Source: JBBECE01 sp964574935
GTDB taxonomy: Bacteria > Pseudomonadota > Alphaproteobacteria > Rhizobiales > Devosiaceae
Direction: 5' to 3'
NCBI GenBank assembly: GCA_964574935.1
Contig: CAZNOZ010000007.1
Location: forward strand, 1 to 64,000
Length of the DNA: 64,000 bases
The translations under genes were made by a program, and so were the position numbers. Shown piece by piece: positions 41,066-49,894 of the stretch (its first letter is position 1; each line of letters begins with the position of its first letter). Below the pieces are notes generated by a model that had not been told where the DNA came from, did not search any database, and worked only from the letters and a program-made list of their open reading frames with translations.

Positions 41066-41692
41066 ATGAACAAAGGCTCGTTGGCAATTGCGGCCGCAAT
41101 CCTGCTGGCGCTCGGGGCAACCCCCGCCCTTGCGGCCGAGCTCGGTCGGGTCGAATTCGGTGGGCGCACGGTCATTCTCGACGAGGACGGCACGTGGGCC
41201 TATGCGGCGCCGAACAAGTCCGCCAAGGGTGCCGCGTGCCCTGCAGAGAGCCGGGTCGCGAGCGCCGTGGTGGCGCTGACACTGTGCGTGGATCCCGGCC
41301 GCTGGTCCGAGATCGACCCCGGCCCGGAGCAGGAATTCACCTTCATGACCACCGACGGCGCGGCTGGCATGGCGCTGATCGCGGAGCGGCTGCCGTTCGG
41401 CAGTTCGTTCTTGCGCACCGCCATCCTGGAGAATGCCGCCGAGGCCTCCGGCGTCTCCGCCGACGAGATCGAAATCGTCGAGGAAGGGACCGCCACCATC
41501 GCCGGTCAGAGCTGGGAGGTCATCCGCTACCGCGTCGATTTCGAGGGCACGAGGTTCGAGTATTTCAACTACTACCGCTCGCAGGAAGGGTTCGGCTCCT
41601 CGCAGATCGTCTTCTGGACGCTCGAGAATTTCGTACCGCGGGTGCGCGGCCTGTTCGACGCGGTGATCGCCGGGGTTGCCTCGTCGCCCTAG
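41066..41692 (+). CDS. Hypothetical periplasmic protein
   Basis: A 208-residue protein with signal peptide MNKGSLAIAAAILLALGATP, cleavage near ALAAE. The start of the mature chain (VEFGGRTVILDEDGTWAY) resembles the short N-terminal motif found in many small secreted alphaproteobacterial proteins. The rest (PGRWSEIDPGPEQEFTFMTT, AGQSWEVIRYRVDFEGTRFE) suggests a beta-sandwich stress or lipid-binding-like domain but no family is recognised. Two cysteines could form a disulphide. RBS GGGAGGG supports the ATG at 41066. Confidence 0.72.
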   Translation: MNKGSLAIAAAILLALGATPALAAELGRVEFGGRTVILDEDGTWAYAAPNKSAKGAACPAESRVASAVVALTLCVDPGRWSEIDPGPEQEFTFMTTDGAAGMALIAERLPFGSSFLRTAILENAAEASGVSADEIEIVEEGTATIAGQSWEVIRYRVDFEGTRFEYFNYYRSQEGFGSSQIVFWTLENFVPRVRGLFDAVIAGVASSP

Positions 41693-41730
41693 TGCCGGGG
41701 TAGCCTGCCCCTGCCGCGGGCCGGGCCGCC

Positions 41731-42915
41731 TCAGGCCACGCGGGCAATCCGGGTGGGGGTCGGCGGCAGGGCGTCGTGCAGGCGTTCGACGCGGTTGCGG
41801 CCGTTCTGCTTGGCGGCATACAGGGCCGAGTCGGCCTCCTTCATCAGGCTTTCCAGGCTGGCGCCGATCGTCGAGGCGGCAACACCGACCGAAAGGGTGG
41901 CGCGCACGGGGGCGCCGTCCACGAATTCGGCCGCTTCCTCGAAGGCCTTGCGCAGACGCTCGGCGATCGCCATCGATGCCTCCACCCCGCTGCCGGGGAG
42001 AATGACGGAGAATTCCTCGCCGCCGACCCGACCGAGAATGTCGTTGGGGCGAAACGCGTTGCGGGCCGTCTCCGCGAACTTGCGCAAGACGTCGTCGCCG
42101 CTGGAATGGCCGAGGCGGTCATTGATCGACTTGAACCCGTCGAGATCGATCATCAGCACGCTGTAGGGTGTGCCGTCGATGCGGCTGCGCGCGACAAGCT
42201 TTTCGCCGAGCTCGAAGAAACTGCGGCGGTTGGCCAGGCCCGTCAGCTCGTCGGTGGTGGCGGCGGAGCGGTTGAGCACTTCCTTGCGCTCTCGGACGGC
42301 GGCGACCACGAAGATCGTGGTGCCCAGAACGAAGATCGCCGCTTCGACATAGAGGAAACCCACGATGCTGAAGAGCTGCGGCAGGCCGCCCTCGGTGCCG
42401 CCCAGGCCGCCGAAGGGGGCGAGGCCAAGCGCCACGATATTGGCGACAAACAGCACGGCGAGCGGCTTGTAGGCGGCCAGGGAATCGCCGGGGGGACGCA
42501 GCAGGATATACACCGCGCCGCCGAAATAGGTGACATTGAGAACGGCGGCGGCCATGCCCCGGACCATGGGCAGACTGTCGCCGACCGGCAGCAGGTTGAC
42601 CGCGGCGACAAGCACCGGCCCGACAAACACCAGCGGCAGATAGGGGCGGGCGCCGGTCAGCAGGCGCGTGCCGTGCCACTGGATGGCCGCGCAGCTGAGG
42701 AAGACGACGAATCCGACGGCGGTGATCCAGTCGGCACCCGTGATGCCCCCGGCCGTCGACAGCCCGACGCCGGTGGCGAGCAGCATGTGGGAGACGCCCC
42801 ACCACAGGGCCGCCGGCTCGTCGCGATAATAGAAGTAGGTGGCGATCAGGAGGCCGCCGCACATCATTTCGATGAACGCGACGGTCACGGTCATGGTGGG
42901 GATATCGATCGACAT
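41731..42915 (-). CDS. Membrane-bound diguanylate cyclase (GGDEF)
   Basis: A 394-residue protein. Residues ~8-210 contain six to seven transmembrane segments of no named sensor type. The C-terminal GGDEF domain has the start DELTGLANRRSFFELGEKL, the Mg/GTP aspartate in MIDLDGFKSINDRLGHSSGD, and an intact GGEEF active site near residue 300. RPND, five residues before GGEEF, is the RxxD inhibitory site, so product feedback is expected. It should make c-di-GMP, which the PilZ protein at 10.4 kb could read. A 2.5-copy 10-bp repeat lies upstream of the start. Confidence 0.92.
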   Translation of the reverse strand: MSIDIPTMTVTVAFIEMMCGGLLIATYFYYRDEPAALWWGVSHMLLATGVGLSTAGGITGADWITAVGFVVFLSCAAIQWHGTRLLTGARPYLPLVFVGPVLVAAVNLLPVGDSLPMVRGMAAAVLNVTYFGGAVYILLRPPGDSLAAYKPLAVLFVANIVALGLAPFGGLGGTEGGLPQLFSIVGFLYVEAAIFVLGTTIFVVAAVRERKEVLNRSAATTDELTGLANRRSFFELGEKLVARSRIDGTPYSVLMIDLDGFKSINDRLGHSSGDDVLRKFAETARNAFRPNDILGRVGGEEFSVILPGSGVEASMAIAERLRKAFEEAAEFVDGAPVRATLSVGVAASTIGASLESLMKEADSALYAAKQNGRNRVERLHDALPPTPTRIARVA

Positions 42916-42980
42916 AGGACACCTCGACGCAAACTAGTCGTTCCGGTGCTACGCCGAATTGGTGTGTGCCCCGTTAGCCC

Positions 42981-43005
42981 ACTGATTCAAACTGATTCAA
43001 ACTGA
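42981..43005. repeat. Tandem 10-bp repeat, 2.5 copies
   Basis: ACTGATTCAA twice, then ACTGA, in the upstream region of the diguanylate cyclase gene. Short and of unknown meaning; it could be a regulator-binding array or replication slippage. Confidence 0.85.
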
Positions 43006-43061
43006 GTGCAGCGGATTAAGTCCGGTGAGGCCCGGCCCGCGCCGGCCGGCGGCCGATTGCC

Positions 43062-43511
43062 CTAGACCGCCAGCACCCCCATGAGGTGCTTGGGGATGTC
43101 GGGATTGGGCACCTTGGTGAGGTCCTTGGCCAGTTCGCCGGACACCGCTTCGCGCAATTGCGGGGTCAGCGCGCTGCGCAAATGCCCCAGCGCGGCGGGT
43201 GCCGCCACCAGCACCAGCCGGTCGAAGGCCTTCTGGCGGCGCTTTTTTTCCAGCGTCTCGGCCAAACGCCGCGCAAAATCGGACTGGCGCTTTTGCACCG
43301 GGTCGGTGCTCGGTTCCATGGCGCTGCGCCCCTCGCCGGCGGAGGAGAAGGCCCGGCCCGGCTTGTCGGCCATGATGTCGCTGGATCTCAGATGCTCATC
43401 GGCGAACTCGAGGCCGGCGACCTCGGCGACGCCTTTGCCGGGGCCGGTGTTTTCGAGGACCCGGGCGCGGGCGCCGTCGGCGATCAGGATCCAGGTGGTG
43501 AGGGGCTTCAT
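43062..43511 (-). CDS. Host attachment-type protein (PF10116)
   Basis: A 149-residue protein. The start PLTTWILIADGARARVLEN, the middle FARRLAETLEKKRRQKAFDRLVLVAAPAALGHLR (read as FARRLAETLEKKRRQKAFD and LVLVAAPAALGHLR) and the end LAKDLTKVPNPDIPKHL match the family annotated as protein required for attachment to host cells (Agrobacterium AtsE-like, related to the baeRF release-factor-like fold). No signal peptide or membrane segment, so cytoplasmic; the family name describes a mutant phenotype rather than a mechanism. Complete. Confidence 0.88.
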   Translation of the reverse strand: MKPLTTWILIADGARARVLENTGPGKGVAEVAGLEFADEHLRSSDIMADKPGRAFSSAGEGRSAMEPSTDPVQKRQSDFARRLAETLEKKRRQKAFDRLVLVAAPAALGHLRSALTPQLREAVSGELAKDLTKVPNPDIPKHLMGVLAV

Positions 43512-43583
43512 GGGGTGCCTTTCGCTGCGCGGCCAATATCAACACTTGGCCCGATGAGATGGGCGAATCCATGATCGGGGTCA

Positions 43584-43660
43584 ATGCCGGTTCCCATGCC
43601 GGTCCACAATGCCGGTCCACAATGCCGGTCCCCGATGGCGGTCCCCGATGGCGGTCCGGC
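43584..43660. repeat. 12/13-bp tandem repeat, six units
   Basis: Six consecutive units: one of 12 bp, then five of 13 bp, based on ATGCCGGTCCACA and grading into ATGGCGGTCCCCG. They lie between the divergent attachment-type gene and the MOSC gene. The unit is not a multiple of three, so it is not a coding repeat. Confidence 0.9.
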
Positions 43661-43789
43661 AGGCGCGGCGCGCCCTCGGTGCGATCGTGGGCCGGACGGA
43701 AAGCCGCGACCGCTTCGCCAATGGAAGGCCCGCCCCGGCGATGCTAGTATCGTGGGTGTTGGAGGCTGGAGGCGGGGGAGACCCATCCG

Positions 43790-44389
43790 ATGCAGGCGAT
43801 TGCGGCCGAGAAGCTGACGGCGCGGGTCGAGGGGCTGTTCGTCGCCGACGACAGCGACTTCCGCTCGCACCCGGTCGAACGAATTGAATTGGGCTTCACC
43901 GGTATCGCTGGCGACCGCCATGGCGGGCTGACCCGGGGCTCGGGCAGCGACGAGAAGTGGTTCGAACGCGGCACGGAGATCTTCAACGAGCGCCAGGTCT
44001 CGATCCTGGCGGTCGAGGAGCTGGCCGAAATCGCCGCGACGCTCGGCATCGACGAGCTCAGGCCCGAGTGGATCGTCGCCAACATCGCGCTGTCGGGCAT
44101 CCCGTCGCTGACCAGCCTGCCGCCGCGCACCCGGATCGTCTTCGCGGGCGGCGCCTCGATCCGCGTTGACGGCGACAACGCCCCCTGCCGGTTCGCCGGC
44201 AAATCGATCGCCGACAACTTCGAAGGCCGGAAAGATATCGAGCTCGGATTCGTCAAGGCGGCCGCCGGGCGGCGGGGCCTGGTGGGCTGGGTCGACCGGC
44301 CGGGCGTCATCGAGATCGGCGAAGCGGCTGTCGTCAGGGTGCGCGCCCAACCCGCCTGGCCGGCGGCCGAAGCGCCGGCGAGCGGTTAA
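43790..44389 (+). CDS. MOSC-domain protein
   Basis: A 199-residue protein with the MOSC (molybdenum cofactor sulfurase C-terminal) fold: VERIELGFTGIAGDRHGGLTRGSG near residue 30-50 (read as LGFTGIAGDRHGGLTRG), FNERQVSILAVEELAEIA, and the Mo-cofactor cysteine region IRVDGDNAPCRFAGKSI with Cys at about residue 130. Standalone MOSC proteins such as YiiM act in detoxification of N-hydroxylated compounds. Partner unknown. Start ATG at 43790; the 43584-43660 repeat array is upstream. Confidence 0.87.
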   Translation: MQAIAAEKLTARVEGLFVADDSDFRSHPVERIELGFTGIAGDRHGGLTRGSGSDEKWFERGTEIFNERQVSILAVEELAEIAATLGIDELRPEWIVANIALSGIPSLTSLPPRTRIVFAGGASIRVDGDNAPCRFAGKSIADNFEGRKDIELGFVKAAAGRRGLVGWVDRPGVIEIGEAAVVRVRAQPAWPAAEAPASG

Positions 44390-44503
44390 CGGCGGGTTCC
44401 GCCTGCCTTCCGGATTCGATTCAATTGCCGATTTCCGGCTTCAGGTGCGGTCCAGAGATCGTACGTAGTGTTGCGCCGTTCAGGCTTTGCCGGAGGTGGA
44501 GAA

Positions 44504-45646
44504 GTGTTGGATCAACAGCAAAAGGGCAGCGCGTTCGAAACGTTTCGCGCGCTCTCGGGGACGCCGAATGTCGACGAATGCAACGTCCTGATTCGGAACA
44601 TGGCGCAGCTGTTTACGCATGTGTCGGAACGCTGCGACGACGAACAGGTGGCCCAGTATGACGAGGTGCTTTGTCAGCTCGCCGACCTTGTCGAGGCCGA
44701 GGCGAGGGCGCATGTCGCGCAGCTGCTGGCGCCACTCGACCGGGCGCCGGGCACCGTGGTGGTCAAACTCGCCAACGACGCCATCGAGGTGGCGCGGCCG
44801 CTTCTGGAATTCTCGAACGTGCTCAGCGACGACGATCTGATCGAGATCGTGCAAAACCTCTCCGAGGATCACCGCGTCGCCATCGCTGGCCGCGAACAGC
44901 TCACCGACCGGGTCGGCGGCGCCATCGTGACCCACGGCGAGGAGCCCTCGATGCGCCGGCTGGTCAACAACGCCAACGCACAGCTTGGCGAGCACACCCT
45001 GCCGAAGCTGATCGAGAGGGTGGGGAAGTTGCCGGCGCTCGCCGAGGAACTTCGGGCCCGCACGGACATCGACTGGGCTGCGGTCCGCGACCAGATCGAC
45101 GAGGCCGGTCACAAGGTGCTCGCCGAACTGGGTCTCGGCGACAACGGCGAGGAGGGCGCGGCCGTCAACCGCGTCAACGCGGTCGTCTATAACCGCATGA
45201 AGAACCGCGCCGGCTTCGACGCACAGGAATGGAAGATCGCCTGGAACCAGGTCAGGGCGCTCAATGACCGCAAGCGGCTCGACGCCAGAGCCATCGAGCG
45301 CTTCGCCCGCTTCGGGTACGGCCACCACACGGCCGCCGGGCTCACCCTGATGCTCAACGTGATGCCGGAAATCGTGGTCAAATGGTTGGCCAACCAGGAC
45401 TATGTCGCACTGACGGTGGCAGCGCGGGCGCTCGGCATGCGTCCGGAGCTGTTCGAAAACCTGGTGGCGGTGATGCCCTGGCGCGATCTGCCGAGCACCG
45501 AGGAGCGGGCCAATATCCGGCGCCGCTTCGAAGCGTTGTCCCCGGCCGAGGCGCGCGGCATTTTCGATCTGTGGCGGGCCCATTCGTTCCGCCGCCGCGG
45601 CGGCGAAACAAGCCGGCCGCCCGCTGTCGAACGGGGCGCCGCCTGA
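44504..45646 (+). CDS. DUF2336 family protein
   Basis: A 380-residue helical-repeat protein of the DUF2336 family, found mainly in alphaproteobacteria and of unknown role. Seen: VAQYDEVLCQLADLVEAEARAHVAQLLAPL (read in two halves), EVARPLLEFSNVLSDDDLIEIVQNLSEDHRVAIAGR (read as VARPLLEFSNVLSDDDLIEI), and LGMRPELFENLVAVMPWRDL. The GTG at 44504 is chosen because GGAGG lies at ideal distance (44492-44496); an in-frame GTG at 44468 has no such site. No membrane segments. Family length 350-400. Confidence 0.85.
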   Translation: MLDQQQKGSAFETFRALSGTPNVDECNVLIRNMAQLFTHVSERCDDEQVAQYDEVLCQLADLVEAEARAHVAQLLAPLDRAPGTVVVKLANDAIEVARPLLEFSNVLSDDDLIEIVQNLSEDHRVAIAGREQLTDRVGGAIVTHGEEPSMRRLVNNANAQLGEHTLPKLIERVGKLPALAEELRARTDIDWAAVRDQIDEAGHKVLAELGLGDNGEEGAAVNRVNAVVYNRMKNRAGFDAQEWKIAWNQVRALNDRKRLDARAIERFARFGYGHHTAAGLTLMLNVMPEIVVKWLANQDYVALTVAARALGMRPELFENLVAVMPWRDLPSTEERANIRRRFEALSPAEARGIFDLWRAHSFRRRGGETSRPPAVERGAA

Positions 45647-45658
45647 GGACCGGGGCTG

Positions 45659-45991
45659 CTACCTGATCCGAAGGTGCGCCGGCGCTTCGCTGCCGGTCAC
45701 CTCGTGCAGCCACAGACACGCCGTGTTGAGCGTGTCGAGGTTGAGCGAGCAGATCCGCCATTGACGGTCCACCCGGCGCTCGATCAGGCCGGCGGTCTCC
45801 AGCACCTTGAGGTGCCGCGAAATGGCCGGCGCCGAAATCGCGAACGGCCGGCTGAGCTGGCCCACCGACATCTCGCCGTGTTTGGACAACTGGTCGATCA
45901 TCTCGAGCCGGACGGGATCGGAGAGCGCCGAGAAAAGGGCGCTGTAAGTTTCATAAATTGAGGGGGTCATCTGGCGAGCTGGCTCGGACAT
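45659..45991 (-). CDS. ArsR-family transcriptional regulator
   Basis: A 110-residue winged-helix protein: YSALFSALSDPVRLEMIDQL, helix-turn-helix SVGQLSRPFAISAPAISRHLKVLETAGLI, wing RRVDRQWRICSLN. ATG at 45991; a second in-frame ATG at 45970 is possible. Cysteines (ICSLN, TACLW) are present but not in a known metal motif. Divergent from the fused ArsR-methyltransferase gene, about 145 bp apart, and it has no co-directional partner gene, so its target is unclear. Confidence 0.85.
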   Translation of the reverse strand: MSEPARQMTPSIYETYSALFSALSDPVRLEMIDQLSKHGEMSVGQLSRPFAISAPAISRHLKVLETAGLIERRVDRQWRICSLNLDTLNTACLWLHEVTGSEAPAHLRIR

Positions 45992-46105
45992 CCGTGGAGC
46001 TCCGCACTGAAAAGGCTAAATATTGAGTCGGCTTACACGCTCGAACCTGCAATCAGAACACGGTCTCGTTTAGCCGGTTTTGTTGCCAATTTCCCGGACT
46101 TGGAT

Positions 46106-46121
46106 ATAAAGATATCTTTAT
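46106..46121 (+). promoter_or_regulatory. Putative SahR-type operator upstream of the regulator-metF operon
   Basis: A perfect 16-bp palindrome ATAAAGATATCTTTAT, 15 bp before the ATG at 46137. As I recall, the binding motif of SahR regulators in related bacteria is an AT-rich ATAAAGA-type palindrome of this kind. The site sits where it would block its own promoter. Confidence 0.7.
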
Positions 46122-46136
46122 GTGCCGGGAGACACG

Positions 46137-47111
46137 ATGACCGAGCTCGCCGCTTTTGTCGAGATCCTGCGCGCCGCGGCCGAGACCACGCGCCTGAGAT
46201 TGCTGGCGCTGCTCGCCGAGGGCGAGCTGTCGGTCAAGGACATTACCGAGATCATCGGGCAAAGCCAGCCGCGGGTGTCGCGCCATTTGCGCCTGTTGAC
46301 ACAGGCCGGGCTGATCGAGCGCCACGCCGAGGGCGCATGGGCGTATTTCCGGCTCTCCGACAAGCCCGAGGCGGTGACGCTGGTCAGTCATTTCATCACC
46401 CGGCTCGACCCGTCGGACCCGGTGCTGGTCGCCGACCGCGAGCGCCTGGACTCGGTGCGCCGCGATCACCAGCAGCGCGCCACCGCCTGGTTTTCCAAGG
46501 TCGCCGAAAGCTGGGACCGGCTGCGCTCGCTGCATGTACCGGAATCGGCGGTGGAAGGGGCGATCCTCGAAGTTCTCGCCGACCGGCGGGCCCAGTTGTG
46601 CCTCGACCTGGGCACCGGCACGGGCCGGATGCTGGAACTGCTTTCGGGCCGCTACCGGCGCGGGGTGGGGGTCGATTCGAGCCGTGAAATGATCGCGGTG
46701 GCGCGCGCCAGGCTCGAATCGCTGCCCCGCCACGATGCCCAGGCCCGGCTCGGCGATATCGCCCGGCTCGACGAATATGAAGGGGCGGCGGACCTGATCG
46801 TGTTGCATCAGGTCCTGCACTATTTCGACGATCCCGGCCGGGCGCTCCGGCAGGCGCGCCTGGCGCTGGCACCCGGGGGCCGCATGCTGGTTGTCGATTT
46901 CGCGCCGCATCACCTGGAATTCCTGCGCACCGAGCAGGCGCATCTGAGGCTCGGCATGTCGTCCGAGCAGATGGCGCAATGGGCCCGGGCCGCCAGCCTG
47001 GCGGTCGCCGAAACCAGGGTGATGCCGTCGACCGCCGGCGACGAGGGGCTGACGGTGTGCCTGTGGCTGCTCGAGGACGCGGCCGACCGCTCCGCGGAGC
47101 GCGCCGCATGA
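46137..47111 (+). CDS. sahR: ArsR regulator fused to a SAM methyltransferase-like domain (SahR-type)
   Basis: A 324-residue two-domain protein. Residues 1-90 are a winged-helix ArsR domain (ILRAAAETTRLRLLALLAEG, DITEIIGQSQPRVSRHLRLL). Residues ~120-320 are a class I methyltransferase fold with motif LCLDLGTGTGRMLELL, then GVDSSREMIAVARARL, and DLIVLHQVLHYFDDP. This architecture and its place directly before metF match SahR, described as a S-adenosyl-homocysteine-sensing repressor of methionine-cycle genes. The ATG at 46137 follows GGGAGA; an upstream GTG is less likely. Overlaps metF by 4 bp. Confidence 0.82.
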   Translation: MTELAAFVEILRAAAETTRLRLLALLAEGELSVKDITEIIGQSQPRVSRHLRLLTQAGLIERHAEGAWAYFRLSDKPEAVTLVSHFITRLDPSDPVLVADRERLDSVRRDHQQRATAWFSKVAESWDRLRSLHVPESAVEGAILEVLADRRAQLCLDLGTGTGRMLELLSGRYRRGVGVDSSREMIAVARARLESLPRHDAQARLGDIARLDEYEGAADLIVLHQVLHYFDDPGRALRQARLALAPGGRMLVVDFAPHHLEFLRTEQAHLRLGMSSEQMAQWARAASLAVAETRVMPSTAGDEGLTVCLWLLEDAADRSAERAA

Positions 47112-48049
47112 GCCAGGGCGAGGCGGGGGTGGCGCCGACGCGGGCCAGCCGGCGGCCGGCGGCCGAACGGCCCCCGGTCGAGATGAGTTTCGAGTTCTTC
47201 CCGCCGCGCACCGACAAGGCGGAGGCCTCGTTCTGGGCGAGCGTCGAGAAACTCGCCCCGCTGGCCCCGCGATTCGTCTCGGTCACCTACGGGGCGGGCG
47301 GCTCGACCCGCGAGCGCACGCTTCGGCTGGTGGCCTCGATCACGGCGCGCACCGGGGTGCCGGCAGCCGCGCATCTGACCTGCGTGGGCGCCTCACGGGC
47401 CGAGGTCGACGCGGTCGTGGAGTCCTACGCGGCGGCCGGGGTGAACCGTATCGTCGCCCTGCGCGGCGACCCTCCGGAAGGGCCGGGGGCCCGCTTCGAG
47501 CCGCACCCCGAGGGCTATGTCAACGCCGCCGAACTTGTCGCGGCGATCGCCATGCGCGGCGGCTTCGACGTCTCGGTCGCCGCCTATCCCGAAAAGCACC
47601 CCGAGAGCGCCAACTGGCAGGTCGAGCTCGACAATCTCAGGCGCAAACTCGACGCCGGGGCGGCCCGCGCCATCACCCAGATGTTCTTCGACAACGAGGA
47701 CTATCTCAGGCTGCTCGACCGGGCCGAACGGGCCGGCATTTCGGCGCCCATCGTGCCCGGCATCCAGCCGATCCACAATTTCACGCAGGTCGCCCGGTTC
47801 GCGGCGCGCTGCGGGGCGACCGTCCCCGACTGGTTGGCCGAGCGGTTCGAGGGGCTCGAAAACGACCCGGAAAGCCACGCCCTGGTGGCCGCCGCCGTCG
47901 CCAGCGAACAGGTCGCCGAGCTCATGGACCGCGGGGTGGCGGAGTTCCACTTCTACACCATGAACCGCTCGAGCCTGGTCTACGCGCTGGCGCGGGTCCT
48001 GGGGCGGCGCGGCGCCGTGGGGCGAGGGGAGCGGGCCGCCGATTCATAA
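47108..48049 (+). CDS. metF: Methylenetetrahydrofolate reductase MetF
   Basis: A 313-residue flavoenzyme that reduces 5,10-methylene-THF to 5-methyl-THF for methionine synthesis. Signatures: EMSFEFFPPRTDKAEASFW with the catalytic Glu, FVSVTYGAGGSTRERTL, HLTCVGASRAEVD, IVALRGDPPEGPGARFEP, GGFDVSVAAYPEKHPES with the His, and AITQMFFDNEDYLRLLDR. The first ~20 residues extend beyond the usual start. Coupled to the upstream regulator by ATGA overlap. metH, often next in rhizobia, is not here. Confidence 0.95.
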   Translation: MSQGEAGVAPTRASRRPAAERPPVEMSFEFFPPRTDKAEASFWASVEKLAPLAPRFVSVTYGAGGSTRERTLRLVASITARTGVPAAAHLTCVGASRAEVDAVVESYAAAGVNRIVALRGDPPEGPGARFEPHPEGYVNAAELVAAIAMRGGFDVSVAAYPEKHPESANWQVELDNLRRKLDAGAARAITQMFFDNEDYLRLLDRAERAGISAPIVPGIQPIHNFTQVARFAARCGATVPDWLAERFEGLENDPESHALVAAAVASEQVAELMDRGVAEFHFYTMNRSSLVYALARVLGRRGAVGRGERAADS

Positions 48050-48105
48050 TCTCGCCATCTTGGGCCCGTCTGATCCGAATCGAGGCGAGGATCGGGGGCG
48101 GACCG

Positions 48106-48645
48106 ATGCGCAACACTATCGTCTTGGGTGCCGTCGGTTTCGTATTTCTGGCGTTGATCGCCATCTCGTCCTGGCAGCAGGTCGTGCCCGCGCCGCTACC
48201 GCCCGTCCAGTCCACGCCGGTGCCCGATCGCTATCTGCCGCCAGATCTGCTGGTGCCCGCGGTGGTCTACGACCAGACCGCGCAGTTCGAGCAGGTCGAC
48301 AATTTCGCCGGCGTCAAGCGCGGCGAGCGTCTCATGCCGGCCGCCGACGAGCCGGTGGGCGGTGACGAGGCACTGGCTTCCGTCGCACCGGCGGTGATCG
48401 CGGTGTCGCCCGTGCCCGGTGCCGGCGGGCCGATCGACCTTCTGGACGGGCTGACGGCGCCGTCGCTGACCAGCGACATCGCGCTGGCCGGTCCCGACAT
48501 GGCCGCGTCCGCCCCGGTCCCCACGCAATCGGCCACGGCGCCGGGGCGGCCCCAGACCGCCAGCGCGGCGATCGCGGCGAGTGTCCGCGGCCTGGTCCGG
48601 CGGATCGAGGAAGGCGCTTCGGGGGCGTTGTTGAGCTTCAACTGA
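48106..48645 (+). CDS. Hypothetical membrane-anchored protein
   Basis: A 179-residue protein with one N-terminal hydrophobic segment (NTIVLGAVGFVFLALIAISS, residues ~3-22), then a Pro/Ala/Val-rich chain with no predicted fold (PVPDRYLPPDLLVPAVVYDQ, TAPSLTSDIALAGPDMAAS) and a short helical end VRGLVRRIEEGASGALLSF. The segment is uncleaved by appearance, so it is probably an inner-membrane anchor with a periplasmic tail. No family recognised. Own transcription unit likely. Confidence 0.62.
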   Translation: MRNTIVLGAVGFVFLALIAISSWQQVVPAPLPPVQSTPVPDRYLPPDLLVPAVVYDQTAQFEQVDNFAGVKRGERLMPAADEPVGGDEALASVAPAVIAVSPVPGAGGPIDLLDGLTAPSLTSDIALAGPDMAASAPVPTQSATAPGRPQTASAAIAASVRGLVRRIEEGASGALLSFN

Positions 48646-48730
48646 GCGCCGAAGTCCTCTATAGAGCTCGGCTCTTCTCAAAAACCACATCCGTTTTGCG
48701 CCGGCAGGCGCCGCGGGCCTAGAGGCACCC

Positions 48731-49462
48731 ATGAACGTCTGGCAGACCGTCGCCGACATCGTCGGGTCGTATTCGGAGCGCACCGGGATCGCCGGTTTGC
48801 TCGCCAACTTGATTGACCCGGATACCTGGCTGCACGGGGGGCGGGATGCCGCCTTCACGCTGGCGCTGGTGTGCCTTTCGGCCAAGATGGCGGTCGCCGA
48901 CGGGGTGGTGACGGACGCCGAGGTCCAGGCCTTCGGCGAAACGGTGGAGATCCCGCCCGGCGCCGAGCGGCAGATCTCGCGCGTCTTCCGGCTCGCCCAG
49001 CAGGACGTGGCCGGGTACGACGCCTATGCGCGGCGCATCGCACGGCTGTTCGCCGACAGCCCGGAATCCCTCGAGCTGGTGCTCGACGGGCTGTTCCACA
49101 TCGCGGCGGCCGACGGCGCGATCCACGAGGCGGAGTTCGACTATCTGGCCGCGGTCAGCGCCATCTTCGGCTTCGACGACAGGCGCTTCGAGCAGATCGC
49201 GGCGCAGCATGTGGTGCGCGGGGCCGGCCGCGACCCCTATCTGGTGCTCGGGCTCGACCGGTCGGCGCCAGACGAGGAAGTGCGGCGCGTCTGGCGGCAA
49301 CTGGTCGCCGAGACCCATCCCGACCGGCTGGCGGCGCGGGGGGTGCCCGACGAGCTGGTCGTCCTGATGAGCCAGAAGCTGGCCTCCATCAACCACGCCT
49401 ATGACGAGATCGCCAAGGCGCGGGGGATGAAGGCGCCGACCCAGGCCACTCGCCCGGCTTGA
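48731..49462 (+). CDS. djlA: DjlA-like co-chaperone (TerB plus J domain)
   Basis: A 243-residue protein. Residues ~38-165 form a TerB-like helical domain (AAFTLALVCLSAKMAVADGV, VLDGLFHIAAADGAIHEAEF) and residues ~172-235 a C-terminal J domain (DPYLVLGLDRSAPDEEVRRV, WRQLVAETHPDRLAARGVPD) with the HPD needed to stimulate DnaK. The TerB-J order matches DjlA of rhizobia. Unlike enteric DjlA no clear N-terminal transmembrane segment is visible. Its position just before rnpB is common in the order. Confidence 0.85.
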   Translation: MNVWQTVADIVGSYSERTGIAGLLANLIDPDTWLHGGRDAAFTLALVCLSAKMAVADGVVTDAEVQAFGETVEIPPGAERQISRVFRLAQQDVAGYDAYARRIARLFADSPESLELVLDGLFHIAAADGAIHEAEFDYLAAVSAIFGFDDRRFEQIAAQHVVRGAGRDPYLVLGLDRSAPDEEVRRVWRQLVAETHPDRLAARGVPDELVVLMSQKLASINHAYDEIAKARGMKAPTQATRPA

Positions 49463-49494
49463 CGGCGCCCTGCCGCCGCCATATCTGAGAGCCG

Positions 49495-49886
<392 letters not shown>

Positions 49887-49894
49887 TGACGAAT

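Noticed and set aside
43584..43660. CRISPR array
   Set aside because: Units of 12-13 bp are directly adjacent with no spacers, and no cas genes are present.
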